Shown one piece after another: positions 1-56,700 of a stretch of DNA of 64,000 nucleotides; position 1 is the first letter of the stretch, and each line of letters starts with the position of its first letter. Source of the stretch: Liolophura sinensis (lineage: Eukaryota > Mollusca > Polyplacophora > Chitonida > Chitonidae); contig NC_088304.1 of assembly GCF_032854445.1 (NCBI RefSeq), forward strand, positions 11,853,704 through 11,917,703, read 5' to 3'. The notes below the pieces were generated by a model. That model saw only the letters and a program-made list of their open reading frames with translations. It did not search any database and was not told the DNA's origin. The position numbers and the translations under genes are program-made.

Positions 1-1486
1 AGGTGGAAACCTAAGGAAAGTTACAAAAGTTAAGAAAAAGAGAAAATGTCGTATATGGGCCACCGTATATATAAGTCAAATCATGGCATAGTCAAGTACG
101 TAGATACTTTTCCTCCAATCCCAGAGAGGCTGGCGTCTGTTAGTGAATAACGTGCTACAAATACCGGGTAAATCGGAAGAAAGAAGACTGGATTTTTTAA
201 AAATGTTCCGCGACCGGGTGCAGTGCAACATTAAGCACCAAGAATGACATTTTCTTCACGAATTGGCCTCAAACATTGTCATCATCCTGAACATTGTTCT
301 GTCACAGTTAATCAGTTTATGCATAACATTAATGTACAATGTGTGCTTACTATCTGCGCAAAAGATTCGATGACAAAATCACATCTGTTTAATTTTTCCT
401 TTGACTAATGTTTGGTAGCTAGATCCATATATATTAAATTTAGTAGGCGAAATGCGATGTAGGCGGGTTACGAAATCAACTTGTGCTTATTATTTTATAT
501 AATACGACATTATACGGCCGTCTCGAACCGGCCGTCCTGTCATTACGCAGGGCCATCTATATACCTTATCGATTTTGTCAACACGCTTTAATAATAATGG
601 CCGCCACAAGAAGTAGTAAGATATCCTTGTTATTCCAGCGGAACTGTTACCTGTACATTGATTGAATACCTGACGAGGGCTTAAGCATGGCGGCCTCATT
701 AAATGACAAATGGCGTAGGTCATCTAACAGCGAGCAAGTGACTTTTTCTTTTAAAAGAAAGGGGTTGGGGGTGGGATTTTCTCCTGTACGTTCACAGAAT
801 CATTAGCGGAAAACCTACCACTTTCATCAGTTTTTGAGTCCCAAGATGTGAGCTTTCGACAATTGACTAACGTCCCTTTGTCACTTGACGCGACATCGAC
901 GGTGTACGGCAATGTATAACAGATTTATATTAAGAACAATTTTATTACCCTCGAAGCCAAGGAAATCAATTAGATAAGAGAATAATGTAATCTTTGTGAA
1001 AAAACTGCAGTTTCGTTTACACGCCCCTATATTGGAACTCCTACGTATGCCCCACTTTTTGAAAATGATTGTTCCATCACAAAGATATATCATTCGGTTG
1101 TCGTAACGTTTATACGACGTAATATTCTGTTTGTGATGGAAAAGGTTGGAAAGGTTTATAACTTTGGCTTATAGTGAGAACTAAAAATGATCAACAAGTA
1201 TTTTAGCGACTTTTTACCGGTAGCTATGTAGCGCGTGGCGGCACAGTTCTTGACAGTCTAGCTTGGCCAAGCCAAGATGGCCGTCGTCAATGCCCCATGA
1301 TGTGTAACTCTTTCTCAAACCTGTATGATTCCCTCTATCTGGCGTGGATTCGCCATACTGCTTACTACGGAAATAACTCCTTCGTCATGTACAAATTACA
1401 GTAAATAATTTCTTCGTCGGGTATAGGCAACATTAAAGAACTCCTTTTTCAGGTTAAATAAAGTCTGTTTCATGTGTAGACTACAT
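1..1486. other. No gene seen; upstream intron of the cyclase gene
   Basis: Exon 1 at 1759 begins inside the ectodomain, so this is intronic. I searched both strands for the missing N-terminal ectodomain motifs (the signal peptide and the segment before the YWN motif) and saw none. Confidence 0.5.
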
Positions 1487-1615
1487 TGTATAACTTCATT
1501 GTCAGATGCGGACTACAGTAAATAACTTCATTGTCAGATGTGGACTACAGTAAATAGCTTCTTTGTCAGATGTGGGCTACGGTAAATAACTTCTTCGTCA
1601 GGTGTGAAGTTGAAG
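1487..1615. repeat. Short tandem repeat, unit about 32-36 bp
   Basis: About four copies of a unit like cttcattgtcagatgtgg + actacagtaaataa. More degenerate copies extend back to about 1370. Confidence 0.8.
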
Positions 1616-1758
1616 AAGGCTGTCATTTGCTATCAATGAAAGTTTTCGGTTACATTAAATAAATTTACCGTTTAGGCTCTATAAAGTGCTACCATCGATG
1701 TTTTATTTACTGGGTGATTCTGAGAAAAACATTTCAGAAAGCCATCTTTGTTTCACAG

Positions 1759-46318
<44,560 letters not shown>

Positions 46319-48350
46319 ATGTTTCGTCGTTTCTACCGTCTTGAGTTAGCTGCGAAATCTTGGACAATTCGTATCAATGTAGACGATGGCATGGCGCAAC
46401 ATGCGGCATCTCAGTAAGAAGGCTGTTTGGCTGTTTTCATTGGAAAATGGCTTATCACTTTGCTACATCAATCCATCATCGCATGTACTGTAAGTTTTCG
46501 TGAATCCATTTCACCACCAAGTGACGTCAGGGTTGAATTAACACGGATCCAGTTTGATAATTTGCCAGTTTGAGCTAATAAAACCAAGACGGCTTCATAA
46601 CTGGACAGCTTCATACGAAGATTACAGTTGGATCAATTCAGAGCTGGATTGTCAGCTTGGGATATCGTTTGTTGTCAAGCAGAATGGTTTCATATCCGGA
46701 CTGTTTCACAGCCGGATTTCGACCAAGCAGTGCTGATTGTTTTTTTTCCCCTGCAACTGGACGGCGTCTTTATAGATGGATCCATGTTCAGCCGTGCAGA
46801 TTTACGATTGGAATGTTTCTGAACTGAATCAGTGACTTGCCAAATTACATGGCAGGATTGTTTCGCAAAGATTGAAGGTCAGTTTCAACTGCTCATCGTC
46901 GTCCACATCATAACTTCATAAATGTCCATCGAAACGTCTTACCAGCTGAAACATCTGAGAAATTTCAATTCGGAGGACGTGTGTTTTTATTGTTTTTGGT
47001 GTTTAATTCAGTTTCTTCTGCGCAAGCTGTATACTTCTGTTGAGGATACTTTTTTGTTTAGAGGATAGACCGCTATTTCGCTCCGGGAGGATTCGATGTG
47101 CATGGCCGGTGACCACTAACATTAAATGATGGTGTGTACAGGTACTGGTATGTGAAGACATTTTGTGACGAATTACCATCATGGCCAGAGGTTGTGTGTG
47201 ATACACAATTAAGTTGTGCAACATTGAAGATATTTTGTGATGAGCCATTATCTGACAGAATTTAGTTTTGTGCCCGATATCACATCACGCTACACAACCC
47301 TGAAGACATTTTGTGATGAATCACCATGTTACACGAATTTTGTGACTGATAGCTATGTATTCCTGAATACGCAGGTTGCTCCGGATATCAGATCTGATTG
47401 TGCCTGACATCAGATCAAATTGTAGAACCTGCCGCCTGAAAGCAGAAAGCCACTTTCGTGTACTAGATTAGATCGAATAGTGTACGAATCGCAATGCCAC
47501 ACGATATCATATCACCTTGTGTAAGGAAGAAAAGTTTGTGATGAATCGTAATGTGACACGAGTTTTGTGTCTTATATCAGATCGAATTGTGTAACCCTGA
47601 AGAAAATATCCCATGAATTTTGTGTCTGATATCAGACCAAGCTGTGCAACCTGACAAAACAGTCCACACTTTTGTGTATTACGAATTCTCAATGTCACAC
47701 GAATTCTGTGCGATATCAGATCAAGTTGTGTAACGAAGAAAACAGTTTGTGACGAATCGTAACGTGACACGAGTGTTGTGTTTGATATCATTTTGCTACC
47801 AACAATAATGTGACAACTTTTGTTCTTGTGTATTTACAAGTTGTGGTCAATGATGTGTTTTGCAAGATATTTTCAATATAAATGCAGTTGTGAGAATGGT
47901 ATCAACACAATGTAGTCTAAATGTTTTCGAAGTAAAAATGAGGAGAAATGTTCATTTATATCAGAATGAGTGGACTTCTTTTTAATGTTGTTTAACGCCA
48001 AATTCAAATATTTTTTAACTTATACAACAGGGGTAAGTTTTACAAAGAGCCAAGTGTGAACGACCGAACTTTGGCGAACTTTTCGATATGTTATATACAG
48101 ATATAAGTATGCACGCCACACACAGAACCTTCAAAACTTGAAACCGGTGGAAAATGTAGAGTTTGATCTTTATCAAACTCACCAACTTGGACCATCTGGT
48201 GTGGAAGAAGGATCACTTAAGATAGGGTCACATGGGAATTAGCCGGGGTTTGGCGGAGGTGGGGATGGGGGAGGGGGGAGTGAGGGTGAAGTCACTGAAC
48301 TTGTCAATCTCTTGAACGAAAGCGCATGAACCACATTCACAAATAAAAAA
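46319..48350 (+). other. Cyclase 3' flank, probable 3' UTR and beyond
   Basis: No coding signal follows the cyclase stop. AATAAA occurs at 46577-46582 and 48342-48347; either could be the polyadenylation signal. 47200-47790 is a degenerate tandem repeat (listed separately). Confidence 0.35.
47200..47790. repeat. Degenerate tandem repeat, unit about 70 bp
   Basis: About eight diverged units with tttgtgatgaatcgtaatgt, gacacgaattttgtgtctg, atatcagatcgaattgtgta blocks. It may lie in the cyclase 3' UTR. Confidence 0.78.
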
Positions 48351-48898
48351 TTTTATGTCTGGAATTGAAAGATTCCCCCGACTTGGAAGGTTGTGCGGCA
48401 TCGTTGGTATGAAAAAGTAGACTGGGGGTCTCGCACATTGAGAAGGCAGGACTGTAACATATATGAATATTACTCATCTAGAGATTCAGGTACACTATAG
48501 ATAATAATGTTGACGCTTATTGCTTTAGGTCTTCTTTTTAAGCGCGATTAGCTCTCTGACCATCCGAATGATGTGCCACCTCTGTGTTGCCTTTGTTTAT
48601 TTAATGTTTAACTTCCCTTCTCTTTCTCCCAATACAAAATCAGCATTAAAGTCAAACATTACAGGCGGGTAATGACCGTCTCGCATTGCTCAAATGGCTA
48701 AATAGTTAATATGGGCTGCTTCCATCATGTCGCCTGGCTCAAGCTAAGTCGGGCAGGGGAAATTATTATTTACGTACTTGTTGGACATAAGTTTGGATGA
48801 GTATTGATGTTCCTTGTTAAATTCTTCCTCGGGACCAATCCTCATTATGCATATTGCATTAAATGTACTCCATTTCCACAAAAAAAACCCGAAAAGGA

Positions 48899-49163
48899 TT
48901 TATTTATTTATTTGATTGGTGTTTTACGCCGTACTCATGAATATTTTTACTTATACGACGGCGGCCAGCATTATGGTGGGTGAAAACCGGACACAGCCCG
49001 GGGGAAACCCACGACCATCCGCAGGTTGCTGACAAACCTTCCCACATACAGCCGGAGAGGAAGCCAGCATGAGCTGTACTTGAAATCACAGCGACCGCAT
49101 TGGTGAGAGACCCCTGGATCACGCTGTGCTAGCGCGCTAACCAACTGAGCCACGGAGGCCCCC
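48899..49163 (-). mobile_element. SINE family A, full-length, reverse, with target-site duplication
   Basis: Complete tail-to-head match. A 9-base duplication cgaaaagga (48890-48898 and 49169-49177) frames it. It lies between the two genes. Confidence 0.95.
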
Positions 49164-49179
49164 CAAAACGAAAAGGAAG

Positions 49180-50879
49180 CTACTTATTTAAAAAGAAGCA
49201 AGGCATATTCCAGAGAGAGGGTGTCATAATGAATCATTAACTCTGTAACTTGCCCTGTTATTAGAAATGGAGCCTTACACAAAAAACAGCCCCTAAAGCT
49301 AAGTACAAAAAATATTCCTACCTTGCTTTCGTATACTGATGTGCAACACAACTATGTGGTTTGACCCATGGGGAAGACAGTTGTTACATCATGAAACGTT
49401 TATTCCCATCCAAATTTTGTAAAAGAATTACACCGACAAGAATTTTCACCCTCTTCTTTGGCATTGCTTGGGTCTAGCTACAGGATAAAAGCATTCAATA
49501 ACAACTATTTATTTACTTATTTAATTTAAATTTATTTAAAAAAGGGTCAATGAAGTTAAGCATTACAGAGAAAAAAAAATGAAAACAAAAACAGACGGAT
49601 TACCATGACATCATTATTAACATGTTCAGAGAGCGAATCTCACTTGAAAAGTAAAATAAAAACATGGCAAAAATGTCTACCATGCAACTTACGGTACACG
49701 TCCAGCATGTGACCGATATGCCTCTATGGTACAATCCTACTTTCCCAGTGTGGTCTACTCTCCGATCTGCTTTTCATAAGCATGGGCAAACTATCAGACA
49801 TGCCGTGTTTTTTCCTGAATGGAGTTGCCTTCAATTCCACTCACAAGATAGTATGTTTTACGGTGTACACGTGGACCATGCACTTACACATGTGATTTGC
49901 CATTCAACTGCCATACCAATGTTTCAGGATGGGAAAAGACCACAATAGTTTAATCTGCCGTTTTTTTGGATGTATATTTGTAATAATCACTAGCCTTCTT
50001 GGAACAAACACAGTCGAATAAGTTACATCAATTAAACATCAATTATTTCTTCAGTATGTCGAAAGACGTAGCACTGAGGAGTCCTACATATAGATCTATC
50101 TGGCAGCATGGATCAGGCTAAAACACCCGCTACTAAAACCGCAGCTAAACATATTACATGTTACTGGCACTGTATTTAGTTAATTTAGTTTTTATGAAAC
50201 ATTTTAACACAGACATGTTTAATCGAGATACCATGCATTTTTTTATGCACGTCTGTGTGACCATGTAATGTTTAACACAACCCGATATAAACTTGGCAGA
50301 TAAGCTGAAGACACGGAGATGATCGTTTGAAATACTGGCATATACACAAATGAAATTAATTTAGTTCAAAACTCTTTTCGGCATGGCAAGCTTTTATTTT
50401 ACATGCAGATATTTTATTTTTATGAAATGAAATGGCCTTTACATCATTGCAACTTACTACTTCCGGTCAATACTTAGATTTCGTCAGCGTACATTTCCTT
50501 TCCAGGCCGGATAAAATGACTTAGAATTTTACATTAATAAATAGTTTCCGTGGTCTTTGAGGGCATATGATGGTATACGGCGCAAAACTCACTCGCAAAA
50601 CTCACTCATATCATTCTTATGTTTGAAATTTCCCGTTTTTGACACATCTATCACTGGTCTACACTGTTTACTATATTGCTTACGAACTTATGTGTCTACT
50701 TGTGACGTCATAAAGTCCCGAGGGACGGAAATTACCGAGTACAAACGGGTTTTGGGACAAACCCTAAAGTCGACAAAACACACTAAAGAAAACATAAAGT
50801 TTCAAAAACTCTGCTTTTTAACCGACTCACTTTAAAATCCATTTAGCAAACTTTTACTTTTTGATGACATGGAATTTTG
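49180..50879. other. Intergenic; no gene seen
   Basis: Open frames at 49664 (94 codons) and 50557 (92 codons) have no family resemblance and no splice partners. No clear repeats. Confidence 0.4.
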
Positions 50880-51450
50880 CTGGACTAGGACTTTAAATTG
50901 AGGAAGAGATCAAAGTCTACTAGCTTTCAGTTCTGCAGGTTCAAACATTTATGTCAAATAATGTAGAATCAAAGGTCATTTGGTGCAGATGACCTTTCAC
51001 CGGGTCTTAAGTACCTTTTCAACACATGATCTTGTCTTAAATTGGTTATTATTGATGAAGAGATCAAACTCTACATTTTCCACCACTTTCAAGTTTTGTA
51101 GGTTCTATTTTAATACACAGTCCAAAAGTGAGATCATTACCACAACAGACAGACGTACAGGTACAAAATGACGTCATCGCTTTACGGCAAGTATGGAGGT
51201 AGAATCTCACCTTTAGCAGGGCAGTGAAAGGTCATTCAGTGCAAATCGATCTTTGACCTTTCTTAAATCACTTTTCCACCACACAAGTTGTTATTAAGTA
51301 GGTGATTATTGATAAAGGGATCGAACTCTACATTTTCAGAACTGCAGGTTCAACATATATGTCAATTACAATAGGATCAAAGGTCATTTGGTGCGAATTG
51401 ACCTTTGACCTTGTCTTAAGTGACCTTTTCACCATATACCCTTGTCTTAA
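50880..51450. repeat. Degenerate tandem repeat, unit about 190 bp, about three copies
   Basis: Blocks aaaggtcatttggtgc, gacctttgaccttgtcttaa, agatcaaactctacattttc recur three times in order. Intergenic. Confidence 0.72.
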
Positions 51451-51678
51451 ATTGGCACTTCATGCTATTTAGACCGTGCTGAACATTTTACATCGGGTTT
51501 TTAAGTTATTGGTTTTATGTCAAATAAATCTTTAATTAGCACTAATTAGTCTTTGTCAAGTGGCCTTTCCACCACAAAATTTTGCGGATTCATAATCTGT
51601 ATGACTTTCCTTACTATGTAGCATTGGTGCCAGCGCTAGGTCAAAAAAAACAGAAAGCGCCCCACTGCCCTACCAACC

Positions 51679-51738
51679 ACTGGCTTCTCTTAAGACAAAG
51701 ATTTCTGTACTGGCTTCTCTTAAGACAAAGATTTCTGT
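51679..51738. repeat. Perfect 30-bp tandem duplication
   Basis: actggcttctcttaagacaa + agatttctgt occurs twice with no mismatch (51679-51708, 51709-51738), so it is recent or an assembly artefact. Confidence 0.95.
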
Positions 51739-51814
51739 AGCCAGGTAGGCTACCACTACCTCACCAAACAGTCAAAGCTTTTAGGTCAAATAAATCTCAG
51801 CTAGCTCTTGGACT

Positions 51815-52042
51815 ATAATGGTTAGCATGCTAACACAACACAATGAGCAAGTAGCATTAAATCAATGCAGTCATTGCGAGTTCCTCGAGGTCATACTAGC
51901 TTCCTCTCCTGTAGGAAGATCTGCAGCAACCTGCGGATGGTTTGGTTTCCTCCCACTATAACACGGGCTGTCATTGTATAAGTGAAATACTGATTGTACA
52001 AGTGAAAGTACGGTGTAAAACACAAATTAAATAAATAAGCTT
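51815..52042 (+). mobile_element. SINE family A, diverged copy
   Basis: atggttagcatgctaacaca head, gcaacctgcggatggtttgg, cattgtataagtgaaatact, tail aaaacacaaattaaataaat. Confidence 0.78.
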
Positions 52043-52651
52043 TGGCAAAAGTTTGTTATTGTTGGAGGCATCACTTGGGTGCTTACTTAGCTTTTTAAAG
52101 TAAAAGAAAGCTAAAATATAAAGTAAGCTTCACCATACAGACAACTAAAAACTGTGGTAAAAATACTTTGAAATACTTTGAACGAGTGTTGAAAGGCATT
52201 CAAATATTTGAATTCTACAGTGGGCTTCAAGCGCAACACTGACTGTATCTAGGAACTCTCATGTGACATCGCCTTTTTTATTTTTCCTGATGTTTACCAG
52301 CAAGAAGGAATTTTTGAGAGCATTATTTCAGTAATCTTTCACTCCCTGATAAAAAGGGTTATTACAACATTCAGAGTCGTGATTAGATTTGGAAAAGTTT
52401 CGTGTGATATCAAAGTTCCTAAACACTGGTGGTAAGCTCCATATAGCCCACCTTACAATTCAAATGTTTTAACCCCTAACTTTCTTCACACGTCTAAAAA
52501 AAATTAAAGTATATTTATCCATACTCTTAAATGAGCTATTATTAAATGATGCCTGTTTTAATTTTCAAAGGTCTTTTAAGGTTAATACATAAAATGCTAC
52601 AAACACATCAACACCAAGGACAAACATCTGTTTCTCAATCTAAGATTCAAG

Positions 52652-52657
52652 TTTATT
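52652..52657 (-). terminator. Possible MDH2 polyadenylation signal
   Basis: TTTATT on the plus strand is AATAAA on the MDH2 strand, about 1 kb past the stop codon. An ATTAAA variant (53006-53001) is an alternative. The stretch 52660-53618 has no recognised repeats, which fits a 3' UTR. Confidence 0.3.
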
Positions 52658-53618
52658 ATCTTTCTGTAAAAACAGAGACAACACAATAACATCTGACCAC
52701 AGCACATCTTCCTCAGAATTCACATAGTGATGCTCTTCATCATACACCAACATACTGAAAACCTAAGAGTGTGAGGGATACGAGAAGCATGACTGGGAAT
52801 CGTGTCCGTCTTACATGAAGGATACACCTTCACTGCGAGAGAGCTTGGGAGCTTGACGTTATGAAATCGTACCCAAATCTACTAGGATACCACACGCCAC
52901 AGGCTTACCATGTAAGCAGTCCTACCCACAGAAAAGTCTTATTAAACCAAGCAAAGCCACATCCACATGCTGCTATTTGTCGCTGTTGGAATGCTCCACT
53001 TTTAATACGTTCCGAATTTGTTAAATTCTGCCACAACAACCAATTGTTTGTGAATGGGGCTTCACAACTGACATTCTGTTTAATAGTGGGCAAAAAAAAA
53101 ATCTAGCAGTTATTCACAGCATGTTATAAAAATGTATCACTCACTGGTATAAGCTATCTGACAAAATTTAAGTAACACAGAATGCATTTCACTAGCCAGC
53201 TTAAATATGAATGTGGAAAGTCACTGAATAGTGAACAAGCTCCAAATATGCAGACAATTTTTTTTTTTCAATCCACCCCCCAAAATGCATAATAAATAAG
53301 CGACACTGGCAATGGCCAAAAAAGAACAAACGAAAACTTTGATTTGGCATATTCAGTAGAAATCACAAAAGACAAGACTAAAAAAGCGTTTCCAATCAGC
53401 TGTGAAGTAAATGTGTCATTTGTATTCTTACCTACGTCACTCCATAGTACATGTATCAGGTTCTGATCAATGCTTTCTAGAACTTGGAATTCAGCTATTT
53501 ACAATAATTAATGTTGGTATAATTTACTCTTCAGCACTAATCACATAAAAAAAATTAAACGAGAAAAAAAAAAAAGAACACAAAAACTCTCCCAGCTTTC
53601 ATACAGTCTTCTTTCGAA

Positions 53619-53747
53619 TTAACTCTGTCTGACAAAGTCCTCTCCCTTCTGAATATTAGCTAGTAATTCTGGCATGGCCTCCTTCAAAAGGTTCACTTCG
53701 TATTCTATCAATTTTCCAATTCCTAGATTCCTTTCCACTCCATTTTT
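53619..53747 (-). CDS. MDH2: MDH2 exon 8 and stop
   Basis: Acceptor ttcattttcag, stop TAA 53621-53619. [42 protein letters not shown]. The intron before it holds a 1-kb minisatellite. Confidence 0.98.
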   Translation of the reverse strand, partial: KNGVERNLGIGKLIEYEVNLLKEAMPELLANIQKGEDFVRQS

Positions 53748-56700
53748 CTGAAAATGAAAGAATGGCAAAGGTTATTCATCTCACTAGAATTTAAAGACAC
53801 ACTGAAGAATAATTTACTTCTACAAAGACATTCCGATTTTACGGATGGAGGCAGGAAATAGAGCAGAGCAGAGAGAACGCCACTGCTCTTAACCAAGTAT
53901 CTCACAACCATCCTGACCTAAAAATGTAAATGTTTATTCCAAACACAACAGTAAAATTATCCCATATTTATTTATTATTTTTTTTTTCTTTACTATTATC
54001 CAACTGCATACTCAGATTTTTGAAAATTACATTTATTCAATTATTCGGTTGTTGTTTGTCACCAAAGAATTCTTCACACACACATACTATGGCGGTCAGT
54101 TATACGGGGGAGGAAATTGGAGTGCCTGGTATATACCACTGGCCTTTGGCACGTAACTGACAATCATTCTCACAAGTGACATGTGCAAACCATATTAGTG
54201 GAAGACAAGTGGTCTTCAATATATGTCAGACTGCACCAATGGCCACAAGGGCATAAGCAACCCCTTTCTCTAACCAAGGCAACACATGCAGTGACTGTGG
54301 GGGGGGGGGAATGCTAATTTCTTAGCCACCAGATCATCACTAGCTCCCTTTTCCCCTTAAAGAAGTGATCAGTTTCATTGGTGCAGGAAGCAGCAGTGCC
54401 CATTCAAACCAATGGCCTCAGATAAGTTAATGACAGATAATACAGATCTGTAACCATACCATACTGGTAGAAGGCAAGTGGTCTCCAACAGAAATGGACA
54501 CAAGACCGTCTTTGACCGTTTATTGTCACAAAGACCCCACAAACATTGAGAACTGAGAAATCTACAACTTTTCACAATTAAAATGAGCGCTACATATATA
54601 CCAACCTAATCTAACCAATTTCCATAGATCAATCTGCAGTGATGAGAGGTCAGGAAACAAAAGTAACATCACAAGCGACCTTCCATAGATCAATCTGCAG
54701 TGATGAGAGGTCAGGAAAGAAAAGTAACATCACAAGTGACCTTCCATAGATCAATCTGCAGTGATGAGAGGTCAGGGAAGAAAAGTAAAATCACAAGCCA
54801 CCTTCCATAGATCAATCTGCAGTGATGAGAGGTCAAGAGAGAAAAGTAACATCATAAGCCACCTTCCATAGATCAATCTGCAGATATGTGAGGTCAGGGG
54901 AAAAAAGTAAAATCACAAGCAACCTTCCATATATCAATCTGCAGTGATGAGAGGTCAGGTGAGAAAAGTAACATCACAAGTGACCTTCCATAGATCAATC
55001 TGCAGTGATGAGAGGTCAGGGAGAAAAGTAACATCACAAGTGACCTTCCATAGATCAATCTGCAGTGATGAGAGGTCAGGGGAGAAAAATAACATGACAA
55101 GCGACCTTCCATAGATCAATCTGCAGTGATGAGAGGTCAGAGGAGAAAAGTAACATCACAAGCAACCTTCCATAGATCAATCTGCAGTGATGTGAGGTCA
55201 GGGGAGAAAAGTAACAACACAAGCCACCATCCCTAGATCAATCTGCAGTGATGAGAGGTCAAGAGAGAAAAGTAACATCACAAGCAACCTTCCATAGATC
55301 AATCTGCAGTGATGTGAGGTCAGGGGAGAAAAGTAACATCACAAGCCACCTTCCATAGATCAATCTGCAGTGATGTGAGGTCAGGGAGAAAAGTAACATC
55401 ACAAGTGACCTTCCATAGATCAATCTGCAGTGATGTGAGGTCAGGGGAGAAAAGTAACATCACAAGCCACCTTCCACAGATCAATCTGCAGTGATAAGAG
55501 GTAAAGAGAGAAAAGTAACATCACAAGCAAACCTTCCATAGATCAATCTGCAGTGGTGAAAGGCCAGGAGAGAAAAGTAACATCACAAGTGACCTTCCAC
55601 AGATCAATCTGCAGTGATGAGAGGTCAGGAGAGAAAAGTAACGTCACATTTTTTGGTCGATAAAAAATGGAGTCACCAGCATACCCATCACCAGTATTAA
55701 ACTACCATCCCACAGAACACACAAAGTTTCATGCAAGCTTTTAGTCTAGTTCTTACATTTTGCTGTTAGTCGTGAATCTAGGCATCGAAACAACATTTAC
55801 AGACCAGCGTAAACCAAAATGGATGTTGCGGGACAATAATTTAAAGAGCAACTCCAGTGTCAAGACCTGTACACATGTCTTAAAAGCAGCTAATGAGTTA
55901 AATGATGAAGTGCTTCCTAAACTGAAAAAAACATTTGCATTGTATTAAAATCGCTGTTTCTAGTTTTTTTAAAGGATTAATGCTGAACAAAGCTGTAACA
56001 CTGATGTTATTCTAGCCTAACTGCCTTACTCAACATCATATCTGCCTGTTTCATCGTCACATAAGAAATATTATCACGTCGCATCGGCAAAGTTTTACAG
56101 AAACTGCCAAGGATTTGCTTTTCAGGACTCAATTATAAGGGTTAAATAGCGTCATTGATCGTGAACAGTTTTGAGCCTTGGTCTTAGCTGTGTTCCAGAT
56201 TGAAGGGTTAACTCTACCAGAAAGAAATCCCTTACCCCGAGCAAAACTGGTGTGGCAAAATATTTGGCTTCTGTTTCATCCGACCGTACAAAAGCACACT
56301 CTATTTTACCCTCAGCACCACCGATGGCTTCAAGGAGTGATGTTGTGAACCTGGCTGCAGCGTAGGCCATCGAAAGAGTAGCGGAGCCCTGCCAATTAAG
56401 AGAAGACAATCAAGATCAGTCACTCAAACATATGATTACGGCTCTTCACTTCAGCATATGAAGGAAAGGTTCTAGAGCCTTTATTTTATTGTACATGTGT
56501 TAAATTTGATGACAACAAAGCATTCTGAATAATTCTACAGCAATAACCTCTAATAAATTGCAAGTAACATCTCTGTATTTTTTTTTTTTACCTAATTCTG
56601 ATCAAGCCAAGGTCCTAGGGAGTGTGTAATTTGCTACTATTAAGGCATTGACATAAGCATTTCTCCCCGGCCGTACATGGGAAGGTCTTCAGCAACCTTC

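Noticed and set aside
52861-53106. 81-codon open frame on the plus strand downstream of MDH2
   Set aside because: It lies in the likely MDH2 3' UTR on the opposite strand and has no family resemblance.
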